A DNA stretch of 64,000 nucleotides, taken from assembly GCA_963748295.1 (NCBI GenBank), contig CAVVIH010000006.1:620001-684000 (forward strand), in the 5' to 3' direction. The notes beneath the pieces are model-generated. The model did no database searches and had not been told where the DNA came from. It worked only from the letters and a program-made list of their open reading frames with translations. A program made the translations under genes and the position numbers. This DNA is from CAVVIH01 sp963748295 (GTDB lineage Bacteria; Acidobacteriota; Vicinamibacteria; Vicinamibacterales; 2-12-FULL-66-21). This document shows, piece after piece, positions 42,299-48,838 of the stretch (positions within the stretch are counted from its first letter, which is position 1; every line of letters starts with the position of its first letter).

Positions 42299-43207
42299 TC
42301 ATTCGATTCGCACGGCTTGAATTCCGAACAAGGTCGCGCGAACGCCCTCGATGCTCGTGTCGCACATGACGCGGAGCTGCGTCGGCGCGCCCAGCGCGCG
42401 GAAACCTGTCATCGCCAGGCTTTGCTCGTCAAAGGGGTCGTGGGCGTGAGCCTTGCCGCGGGTCACGAAAGTGGCGCCCGCAAACAGCTGACAGCTCAAA
42501 AACGACTCGCCGCCGTCGGTTGAATTAGACAGCTGCCCGGTTACGACGATCGAATAGATGCCAGCGGGAACATTCAGGGCCATTACCTGGACCGGCGTCC
42601 CGTTATCCGGAATACCGATCAAGACGCCGGGCAGTAACTGGTTCGCGAACACTTGGACGCCGCCCCGTTCGGTGCAGGTCAAGTTTCCCGAGCCGTCGAT
42701 GCCGCTCGCGAACCGGCCGCCACCGCAGTCCTGATTGTTGGTGACCCGATAGTCCGGTGCGATGCTGAACTCGCTGCCGATCAGCTGCAAGCCCAGACCG
42801 GCAAGGTACTGGCTGTCGCTGTCCGTCCCGCAGCTCCAGCCGGTGCCATTCCACTTCGCAACCTGGCCGCTGGCACAGTTCTGTGGCAGCTGGAACGTCG
42901 GCGCCAGCGACAGCGTCACGCTCCCGTCGGTGCCGCCTCCTGTCAACCCGGCACCCGCGAGAACGCCAGTGATGTCACCGCTGCCGAAATGCGCCTCGAC
43001 CGTCCCGGGCCCACATGGTTTCTGCGGAGTGTCTCCTTCCTTGATCAGGCTCAACGTGCCTCCCTTGAGCGCGAGACACCCCGTGTACGACGTGCCTTCC
43101 AGGTGACCTGCGATAGCTACCGCGCCGCCAATTGCAAGTCCGACGAGGGCAATCGCGACGAGCGCGTGCAGGCGACTTCGCGAAGCCTTGTCACTCTTCT
43201 GAAACAT
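42299..43207 (-). CDS. Membrane-anchored secreted protein of unknown function
   Basis: The 302-residue product has an N-terminal signal anchor (LHALVAIALVGLAIGGAVAIAG). A cysteine-containing mature part follows, with CLALKGGTLSLI, LAGAGLTGGGTDGSVTLSLAP, WNGTGWSCGTDSDSQYLAG and a late C-rich segment (CQLFAGATFVTRG). The middle resembles tail-fibre or adhesin-like beta repeats. It could be exposed on the surface and regulated by the adjacent two-component pair, but no target evidence exists. A hairpin just ahead of the ribosome site may regulate it. Confidence 0.5.
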   Translation of the reverse strand: MFQKSDKASRSRLHALVAIALVGLAIGGAVAIAGHLEGTSYTGCLALKGGTLSLIKEGDTPQKPCGPGTVEAHFGSGDITGVLAGAGLTGGGTDGSVTLSLAPTFQLPQNCASGQVAKWNGTGWSCGTDSDSQYLAGLGLQLIGSEFSIAPDYRVTNNQDCGGGRFASGIDGSGNLTCTERGGVQVFANQLLPGVLIGIPDNGTPVQVMALNVPAGIYSIVVTGQLSNSTDGGESFLSCQLFAGATFVTRGKAHAHDPFDEQSLAMTGFRALGAPTQLRVMCDTSIEGVRATLFGIQAVRIE

Positions 43208-43216
43208 GACCGCCTC

Positions 43217-43237
43217 CTGTAGAGCGCGACTCTACAG
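43217..43237 (-). promoter_or_regulatory. Hairpin adjoining the ribosome binding site of the 42299-43207 gene
   Basis: A perfect 8-base inverted repeat (ctgtagag and ctctacag) with a 5-base loop lies nine bases ahead of the ATG at 43207. On the mRNA the 3' arm runs directly into the AGGAGG Shine-Dalgarno sequence. A second, 6-base dyad (ctaccc, loop 4, gggtag) lies at 43259-43274. Both are in a 155-base interval with no gene. Confidence 0.45.
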
Positions 43238-43362
43238 AAGGCCGTGGGGAGGCCGTAACTACCCTCGTGGGTAGGCGAGCGCGCGATAACCGCAGGGACC
43301 TACCCCTCGAAGTAGTTATCCGGATGGCTTCGTTAGCCGTGGTGAGAAGAAATGTTTCGTCG

Positions 43363-44343
43363 CTAGGAGACGACGGTCCTATCGGCGACACGGACGCTGA
43401 GGTCGAGCCGTTCGGCACCTCTCAGGACGCCGAGCTTGATCGTCGCGCCGATGCGATCTTCGCTGAGCAGCCGATGGAGGTCGTCGAGACCACCCACGGC
43501 GAACGTGTCGAGCGACACGATGATGTCCCCCTCGCGGATGCCCGCGCCGGAAGCCGGGCCGTCCGCCTCCAGCGAGATGACGAGAACGCCCGTCGGCTGC
43601 GCCAGGCGATGAAAGCGCGTCACCCGCCGGAGCAGCGGCACGTCCTGGCCGGCAACGCCGAGATATCCCCTGCGCACGCGTCCGTCTCGAAGCAGCGCGG
43701 GCAGCACCGTGACCACCGTGCCGATCGGAATCGCGAAGCTCAGGCCCTGACCCCCGGCGATGATGGCCGTGTTCACGCCGACGACATGGCCGGTGCTCGT
43801 CACCAGCGGCCCGCCCGAGTTGCCGGGATTGAGCGCCGCATCAGTCTGAATGACGCCTTCGATCAGCCGCCCCGACCGCGCGCGCAGCGAGCGTCCGAGC
43901 GCGCTGACGACGCCGCTGGTGACGGTGTGCGAAAAGCCATAGGGATTGCCGATCGCAATCACGAGCTGACCCGGCCGCAGCGCCTGCGAATCGCCGAACG
44001 GCAGGGCCGTCAGCTCCGGCGCGGTGATCTTCAGAACCGCGATGTCGGTGTCGGGATCGTGCCCGATCAGATCGGCTCGCAGCTCGCGGCCGTCCGGCAG
44101 CGTCACGTCAATCTCGGACGCATCGTCGACGACGTGGCTGTTGGTGAGGATCAGCCCATCCGCGGCGAACACGAATCCCGACCCCGCGCCGGCCTGGGCT
44201 CTCGAACGCCGGCCGCTCGATCCATGTTTATGGACGTCGATCGACACCACCGCCGGCGAGACGATCTCGACCGCGTTGACGACAGCCTGGGAATACGCGT
44301 CGAGCAGCAGGTGATCGTGGTTGGGTATGGGGGCGGCAGCCAT
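43363..44343 (-). CDS. HtrA/DegP-like serine protease with PDZ domain
   Basis: The 326-residue product has a trypsin-like domain with His in LTNSHVVDD, Asp in DTDIAVLK and Ser in NPGNSGGP. One PDZ domain follows, with GVLVISLEADGPASGAGIREGDIIVSLD. No export signal or membrane helix is visible at the N-terminus, which is unusual for DegP-like proteins. Either it acts in the cytoplasm, or a start further upstream encodes an anchor not detected here. It should degrade or refold damaged proteins. It is on the same strand as, but about 125 bases from, the MobA-like gene. Confidence 0.88.
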   Translation of the reverse strand: MAAAPIPNHDHLLLDAYSQAVVNAVEIVSPAVVSIDVHKHGSSGRRSRAQAGAGSGFVFAADGLILTNSHVVDDASEIDVTLPDGRELRADLIGHDPDTDIAVLKITAPELTALPFGDSQALRPGQLVIAIGNPYGFSHTVTSGVVSALGRSLRARSGRLIEGVIQTDAALNPGNSGGPLVTSTGHVVGVNTAIIAGGQGLSFAIPIGTVVTVLPALLRDGRVRRGYLGVAGQDVPLLRRVTRFHRLAQPTGVLVISLEADGPASGAGIREGDIIVSLDTFAVGGLDDLHRLLSEDRIGATIKLGVLRGAERLDLSVRVADRTVVS

Positions 44344-44469
44344 GGGTACCTGAGAGATTGGACGCTCCCGCGGCTGTCGCGGGTTCCAGGCGCTGCGCGC
44401 CTGAGATCAAGAGCTGGACGGAGGCAAGGAGTCCCCGGAACAACAGGAGTTCACGAGATCAGGAGCCGG

Positions 44470-45057
44470 TTACGTAAAGAGACGCTGATAGTCGTCCGGC
44501 GTATCCACATCGTACAGGACGCCGGCGTCGCCGACTTCGACGTCGAGCACGGGCTGCGATCGGACGACGCTCTTCGCGCCTGTCGCCGGGTCGGCGCGGC
44601 GCAGCGCCTCGAAGACGCTTCTCGCGAAGATCACCGGGTGACCGTGCCGGCCACCGTGCGTCGCGCGCGCGACGGGACACGATCCAGAACGGAATGCGGC
44701 AAGCAGAGCGGACACGGACGCCGAACCGAGAAGCGGAAGATCGACCGGCGTCACGAGGATCGCGCTCGTGCCTGGGCGATCGGCGGCGTTCAACCCGGCG
44801 AGCACGGAAGACAGCTGACCGGAATCAGCGTTGTGATTGGGGACGAATCGAACGGGAGTCGTCAGCCGATCGACCTCGTCGCGCAGCGCGCGATCGTCGG
44901 GGCGGCCGACGACAAGGGCATCGTCGACGCCGCCGTCGAGCAGTGTCGCCACGAGACGCGCGACGAAGGTCATGTCGCCGGAGGGCACGGTCAGAAGGGC
45001 CTTGGAACGGCCCATCCGTGTGGACAATCCCGACGCCAGGATGATTCCCGGGATCAG
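44470..45057 (-). CDS. MobA/MocA-like molybdopterin nucleotidyltransferase
   Basis: The protein has the NTP-transferase fold with the nucleotide-binding loop LASGLSTRMGRSKALL at its N-terminus. SAILVTPVDLPLLGSASVSALLAAF and a later HPVIFARSVFEALR follow. These match MocA/MobA-type enzymes that load cytidyl or guanylyl groups on molybdopterin. The conserved loop begins upstream of the first ATG/GTG/TTG-type codon (a TTG at 45027). The true start may therefore be the CTG at 45057, which overlaps the stop of the MEDS gene and suggests translational coupling. moaE and moaD lie 12 kb away. Confidence 0.85.
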   Translation of the reverse strand: MIPGIILASGLSTRMGRSKALLTVPSGDMTFVARLVATLLDGGVDDALVVGRPDDRALRDEVDRLTTPVRFVPNHNADSGQLSSVLAGLNAADRPGTSAILVTPVDLPLLGSASVSALLAAFRSGSCPVARATHGGRHGHPVIFARSVFEALRRADPATGAKSVVRSQPVLDVEVGDAGVLYDVDTPDDYQRLFT

Positions 45058-45650
45058 GCCGGACGTATCGTCCTCTCGAACGGGACGACGTTCCTGTCGG
45101 TCGGCACGACGTGGCTATGAAGCGTGCAGATCTCGTCGAGATGCTGCGTCTGCTTGTAGAAGCTGCCCATCGCGTAACCGCACAGGAGCGCGAAGCTGTA
45201 TTTCGTGGCCAGCTTGTTCCAGAACATCTCCAGCTGGATCGCCGCTTCGGCGCGGCCCTGCTTCCACAACAGGTCCACCATTTCGCCGTAGGCACGGATG
45301 ACGAGGCGCTTGCGGCCGTTCATCGATTGCTCGATGACGCGCCCGATGTTCTTCTCGAACAGATCGAAGTTGGGACGCTCGCCGACCATGAACAAATCGA
45401 GCGTTTCTTCCGCGTCGAGGATGATGAGATCGCCCTCGCGCAGGGCCTTCGCGCAGTCGATCATCCGTTCGGAGAGATGCTCGACGATTCCGGCGCGATG
45501 GCTCGGAGTGGCGACGACGATCGCCGGCTGCCTGAAAACGAGACCTTCCGCGAGAAAGCCTGCAACGGTCGAGAACAGGCTCGTTTCGGTGCCGTAGAAC
45601 TGCACGGCGTGGTGGTGCGATGCCTGATCCGCCGACGTTGCTGAACTCAT
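45054..45650 (-). CDS. MEDS-domain sensory protein
   Basis: The 198-residue product resembles the MEDS (methanogen/methylotroph DcmR sensory) domain: HHAVQFYGTETSLFSTVAGFLAEGLVFRQPAIVVATP, then LIILDAEETLDLFMVGERP and a later FWNKLATKYSFALLCGYAMGSF. It probably binds a small molecule or hydrocarbon and signals to another protein, since no DNA-binding or kinase domain is attached. A TATGCT box (45657-45662) ends six bases before the ATG, so the message may be leaderless. Its stop overlaps the probable start of the MobA-like gene. Confidence 0.8.
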   Translation of the reverse strand: MSSATSADQASHHHAVQFYGTETSLFSTVAGFLAEGLVFRQPAIVVATPSHRAGIVEHLSERMIDCAKALREGDLIILDAEETLDLFMVGERPNFDLFEKNIGRVIEQSMNGRKRLVIRAYGEMVDLLWKQGRAEAAIQLEMFWNKLATKYSFALLCGYAMGSFYKQTQHLDEICTLHSHVVPTDRNVVPFERTIRPA

Positions 45651-45703
45651 TCAGCCAGCATAGCACCCGTCGTTCTGGTGGTCGCTACCTGTCTGCGGCA
45701 CAG

Positions 45704-45874
45704 CTACCGCTTCTTGCGGCGGCGGCGTGCGAGCGGTCTTGCGGGAGGATCGGTGTTCTTCCGTGGCTGCATGCGCCAGCGGTGTTTACAGTTTTTGCAC
45801 ACGTACGTGGGCCGATCCTCGTCGGCAGGCAGCAGCGGGCGCACCCGCTCGGATCGGCACTTGGGACACAGCAT
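45704..45874 (-). CDS. Tiny zinc-ribbon protein (56 residues)
   Basis: A short reading frame begins with MLCPKCRSERVRPLLPADED. It carries two knuckles, CPKC near the start and CKNC near residue 27, so the four cysteines can bind one zinc. An Arg/Lys-rich tail (RPLARRRRKKR) suits RNA or DNA binding. A TATACT box (45888-45893) lies 13 bases before the ATG. The gene lies between the MEDS gene and the selenocysteine tRNA. The function is unknown. Confidence 0.65.
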   Translation of the reverse strand: MLCPKCRSERVRPLLPADEDRPTYVCKNCKHRWRMQPRKNTDPPARPLARRRRKKR

Positions 45875-45929
45875 GGCTGAGCTTGAAAGTATAGATCATC
45901 AGGCGAGGGCGAAACGCTCGGCGGCTCTA

Positions 45930-46028
45930 TGGCGGAAGTGCCTGAGAGTCGAACTCAGCCCGCCCGCCATTACGCGGGCGGCGACCGGTTTTGAAGACCG
46001 GGAGGGCCACCGGGCCCCGTTCACTTCC
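45930..46028 (-). tRNA. selC: Selenocysteine tRNA (anticodon UCA)
   Basis: Read on the minus strand, a 99-base cloverleaf begins GGAAGTG and ends CACTTCC-G-CCA, with the CCA tail encoded. The anticodon stem CCGGT/ACCGG holds the loop CTTCAAA, giving UCA, which reads UGA. A T arm with the usual TTCGA loop (CTGAG/CTCAG stem), a 6-base D stem with a 4-base loop, and a long 7-base variable stem (CGCCCGC/GCGGGCG) fit a SelC tRNA. The eighth acceptor pair is A-G, so the acceptor stem is effectively 7 plus 5, slightly short of the usual 8 plus 5. A TAGAAT box (46037-46042) lies upstream. No selA/selB gene is in the window. Confidence 0.95.
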
Positions 46029-46185
46029 GTCGCTTCATTCTATCGATCGATTGTCTCGATTGAGATCTCGCGTTGCGGACGGGCGGAGGGCTTGCGCGAT
46101 GTTTGCGCGCGTCGCGGGGAGGAACGAATCGACAGGAAAGCCACGGGCGGCGACAACGATGCGCGACCCGTGGCGATTGGCGGTC

Positions 46186-46392
46186 TTAGCTTTCGATGAG
46201 GCGCACTTCGCCGGCGCGCGGCCCTTTGCCCGAGTCCTCGGGCGTGAACTCCACCCGCTGACCCTCCCGCAGCAGCTCGAAGACCGCACCGCGGACGGAG
46301 CTCCGGTGGAAGAAGTGCTCGATTCCACTTTCATCCCGGATGAAACCGAACCCCTTGTCGATGAGCAGGCGCGCGATGGTCCCGGTTGGCAT
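46186..46392 (-). CDS. Cold-shock (CSD) protein
   Basis: The 68-residue protein has the CSD beta-barrel pattern. RNP1 is KGFGFIRDE and RNP2 is HFFHRSSV. It should bind single-stranded nucleic acid as an RNA chaperone. The ATG at 46392 is preceded by GGAGGA, and a longer in-frame start 30 bases upstream is less convincing. A strong promoter lies about 190 bases upstream, so the mRNA has a long leader with a stable hairpin (cccggg repeats at 46414-46430). Confidence 0.9.
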   Translation of the reverse strand: MPTGTIARLLIDKGFGFIRDESGIEHFFHRSSVRGAVFELLREGQRVEFTPEDSGKGPRAGEVRLIES

Positions 46393-46587
46393 ACGTCCTC
46401 CGATGAACGCACCCCCGGGCAAATCCCGGGAGCTAGCTCTACAAGCCGAGTTGCAGGAAATGGGGGCCGGAGGACGCGGCCCGCTGTGACAACGTGGAGC
46501 GCCGACGGCCGTCCGTACTGACCTGTCAACTCACGCGGCACCCGGTTTTTGGCCCCGGGGGCGCACGCTGAGCTTGAAAACGCGGCC

Positions 46588-46616
46588 AGTGTAGGGGGTT
46601 CCTTACGGGAAGTCAA
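46588..46616 (-). promoter_or_regulatory. Sigma-70 promoter for the cold-shock gene
   Basis: On the minus strand TTGACT (46616-46611) is followed after 17 bases by TACACT (46593-46588), both close to consensus. The transcript should start near 46580, leaving about 188 bases of untranslated leader before the cold-shock ATG at 46392. Long leaders are typical of cold-shock genes, and this region (46393-46630) has no other gene. Confidence 0.65.
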
Positions 46617-46630
46617 GAACTGGCTTGGAG

Positions 46631-46795
46631 TTAGGGCGTTTGGGGTGCCTGCGGGTAGGTCGTCCAGAAATGCCGTCCGCAACGCGGACAGACCCAGAAC
46701 TGATCCGCTTTCCACGGCCCTCCGGGCGCCGGATCGCGCATTTCCATCATCGTGCCGCAGCGCTGGCATCGCATCGTCAGTTCAGCCTCGACCAT
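46631..46795 (-). CDS. Tiny zinc-ribbon protein (54 residues)
   Basis: The reading frame begins MVEAELTMRCQRCGTMMEM and contains a second CPRCG knuckle near residue 37, so two CxxC pairs can hold a zinc. The end is short and rich in Thr and Pro (TTYPQAPQTP). It is similar in size and design to the other zinc-ribbon gene 0.8 kb away, but the two sequences differ. A promoter with a direct-repeat operator is upstream, and the start is eight to ten bases after the -10 box. The function is unknown. Confidence 0.6.
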   Translation of the reverse strand: MVEAELTMRCQRCGTMMEMRDPAPGGPWKADQFWVCPRCGRHFWTTYPQAPQTP

Positions 46796-46804
46796 GGACG
46801 GCCC

Positions 46805-46847
46805 ATCTTACGCGTAAAAGTACGGTAGTCATGCGCGTAAAAGTACG
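46805..46847 (-). promoter_or_regulatory. Promoter with a 14-base direct repeat upstream of the zinc-ribbon gene
   Basis: ATGACT (46832-46827) and TAAGAT (46810-46805) are separated by 16 bases on the minus strand. A 14-base direct repeat (cgcgtaaaagtacg) occurs at 46811-46824, inside the spacer, and at 46834-46847, just upstream of the -35 element. Tandem copies 23 bases apart suggest two bound protein molecules. The ATG is at 46795. Confidence 0.45.
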
Positions 46848-46851
46848 TGCC

Positions 46852-47538
46852 TCACGTCAGAAGCGAGGTGAACGCCGCGGTGTCGCTGAGATCGCGAAAC
46901 ACGATGTCCGCGCCGCTGTCCCGTAGCTGCTCGGTCGTGAACATACCCGTCGCCACCGCGACCGGCGTGGCGCCGACGGCGCGCGCGCAGGCAATATCGT
47001 GGGGAGTATCCCCGACGACGAGGATGTCGTGCGGCGCCAGGTCGGGCACGCCGCACTCGCGCGCGCGGGAGACCGCGAACGGCACGAGCGCGTTGCGATC
47101 GGCGGCATCGTCGCCGAACGCGCCGCACTGAAAGTAGCGCCACAGATCGAAGTATTCGAGCTTGATGCGCGCGCCGGCCTCGAAGTTGCCGGTCAGCAGC
47201 CCGAGGTGCACGCCATCACGCGCCTGCAGATCGTCGAGCAGCGCCTGGATTCCGGGCATGACCGCCTTCACGCCGTGGCCGGGTACCTGTATCTCCTCGC
47301 GCAGGTGGGTGACGTAGCGATCGCGCAGCGCGGCAAACAGCTGCGCGTCGAGATCCCTGCCCATCCGCTCGAGCGCCTCCGAAAGAATGATCCAATCCGT
47401 GCGGCCGGCGACCGCGACGCCGTGCAGCGCGTTGCTCGATCCCACGATTTCGTCGCACGCACGAGTCATGGCGCGGACCCCGGCGCCGCCGGTGAGGACC
47501 AGCGTCCCGTCGATGTCGAAAAGCACGAGCTTTGGCAT
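46852..47538 (-). CDS. HAD-superfamily phosphatase (phosphoglycolate phosphatase-like)
   Basis: The 228-residue product has motif I FDIDGTL, motif II LLTGN, motif III with Lys (KLEYFDLW region) and motif IV GDTPHDI. A helical cap lies between motifs I and II. Such enzymes dephosphorylate small sugar phosphates, and the substrate cannot be told from sequence. It is divergent from the Cu/Zn SOD gene, with 29 bases between the starts. Confidence 0.85.
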   Translation of the reverse strand: MPKLVLFDIDGTLVLTGGAGVRAMTRACDEIVGSSNALHGVAVAGRTDWIILSEALERMGRDLDAQLFAALRDRYVTHLREEIQVPGHGVKAVMPGIQALLDDLQARDGVHLGLLTGNFEAGARIKLEYFDLWRYFQCGAFGDDAADRNALVPFAVSRARECGVPDLAPHDILVVGDTPHDIACARAVGATPVAVATGMFTTEQLRDSGADIVFRDLSDTAAFTSLLT

Positions 47539-47567
47539 GTGAGAGAATCTTTTGTTCAGGAGGCAGT

Positions 47568-48113
47568 ATGAAGCATGGACGAATGGCGCTTTCGGGAGCG
47601 GCCGTCGCGCTGGCGGGCGCGGTGGCGCTCGCGCAGGCGCCCGCGGGCGCGATGAAGGCGCACGCGGACATCAAGGGAGACGGCATCACCGGCCGCGCGG
47701 AGCTGGTCGAGCGCGCGCAGGGAACCGGGAAGGTCGTCGAGATCACCGTGACACTCAGCGGTCTCAAGCCCGGGCTCCACGGGGTTCACCTCCACGCGGT
47801 CGGCCAGTGCGAGGCGCCGTTCGCGAGCGCGGGCGGTCATTTCGACCCCGGTCCCGCCAGCAACACCGATCCGGACGCCAATCATCCGTTCCACATGGGC
47901 GACATTCCAAACATCCAGGTTGGCGCGGACGGCAAGGGCACGCTCAAGGCGGTCACCACCCGCGTGACGCTGTCGCCCGGCCCGCTGTCGATCTTCGACG
48001 ACGACGGCACCGCAATCATCATTCACGGCAACGAGGACAAGGGCGTCACTGGCGAGCCGAAGTCGGGCGTCAGCGGCGGACCTCGCATCGCCTGCGGGGT
48101 GCTGTCGAAATAG
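47568..48113 (+). CDS. sodC: Exported copper/zinc superoxide dismutase
   Basis: The 181-residue protein has a signal peptide (LSGAAVALAGAVALA). All SodC ligands are visible: two copper histidines in GVHLHAVGQC, one in GGHFDPG, metal ligands in HPFHMGD and a zinc/copper ligand in IIIHGNED. The structural disulphide is Cys in VGQC with Cys in RIACGVL. It dismutates superoxide in the periplasm. A GGAGG site precedes the ATG. It is convergent with the ABC-like gene at 48116, with two bases between. Confidence 0.95.
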   Translation: MKHGRMALSGAAVALAGAVALAQAPAGAMKAHADIKGDGITGRAELVERAQGTGKVVEITVTLSGLKPGLHGVHLHAVGQCEAPFASAGGHFDPGPASNTDPDANHPFHMGDIPNIQVGADGKGTLKAVTTRVTLSPGPLSIFDDDGTAIIIHGNEDKGVTGEPKSGVSGGPRIACGVLSK

Positions 48114-48115
48114 CG

Positions 48116-48838
48116 TCATCGCGAGAACCAGCCCTTGCGCACGGGCTTCAGCTCGCCCGTGCCCGGCTGCAGGATCAACCTGCGGCTGGCGGTGCGTGAC
48201 GCGAACGTCTCGTCCTGGCTGACGATCAAGGCCGTCGCTGCCCGCGCGCCGAGCGCACGCGCGAAGTCGTCCGCGAGCCGCGGCACGGCGGCCTTCTCGA
48301 CACCCGCCGTCGGATGTTCGATCAGCAGCAGCGCCGGATCGAGCGCGAGCGCGCGTGCCAGGTGGACCCGGGCCCGGTCATCCGCCGGAAGATCGCCCGC
48401 CCGCGTCGCCAGCGCGTCCAGCCGAATGCCGCTTTCCTTCGCGAGCGATTCCACGCGGCGCACGGTTGCTTCCGGCACCGGATCGATCTCGAGCGTGAAC
48501 GGCATGGCGAGGTTCTGAAGCACCGTCGCCCCCTCCATCATCACCGCCCGCGGGCTGACGATGCCAAATCGATCGAGCGACGCGAGCCACTCGTCGCCGC
48601 TCGAGATCTCGGACGTCGGCCGGCCGAACACGCGAACTTCCCCCTCGTCTGGCAGCGCCGCGCCGGTCACGAGATTGATCAGGACTTCCGCCGCGGGCGC
48701 GTCCACGCCCTGGATCGCGACGCGCTCGCCCCGGGCAACGGCCAGCGCGGACAGCCGCAGCGGGCGCAGCGCCTGGTGACTGCGTACGACGCGCGCGATC
48801 TGTACGATGACTTCCGGTTCCGGAACGGGGGCGGACAC
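48116..48838 (-). CDS. Degenerate ABC ATPase-like protein
   Basis: The 240-residue product has the length and order of an ABC ATPase domain, but each catalytic motif is missing. The Walker A position (residues 44-51) reads GVDAPAAE with no GKS/T. The Q-loop site reads VSPRAV. The signature position (150-156) reads LPADDRA in place of LSGGQ. Walker B (170-176) reads LLLIEHP, with His in place of the Glu. The H-loop reads SQDE. It is therefore unlikely to hydrolyse ATP. The start is a GTG that overlaps the stop of the Fur-rubrerythrin gene (TAGTG), so the two are probably coupled. The partner permease, if any, is not in the window. Confidence 0.7.
   Translation of the reverse strand: MSAPVPEPEVIVQIARVVRSHQALRPLRLSALAVARGERVAIQGVDAPAAEVLINLVTGAALPDEGEVRVFGRPTSEISSGDEWLASLDRFGIVSPRAVMMEGATVLQNLAMPFTLEIDPVPEATVRRVESLAKESGIRLDALATRAGDLPADDRARVHLARALALDPALLLIEHPTAGVEKAAVPRLADDFARALGARAATALIVSQDETFASRTASRRLILQPGTGELKPVRKGWFSR

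Noticed and set aside
43267..45120. A 617-residue plus-strand frame
   Set aside because: It is antisense to the HtrA and MobA-like genes, which have clear catalytic motifs.
45930..46028. Search for a selenoprotein in the window with in-frame TGA
   Set aside because: No broken gene resumes in the same frame after a TGA; all breaks change frame.
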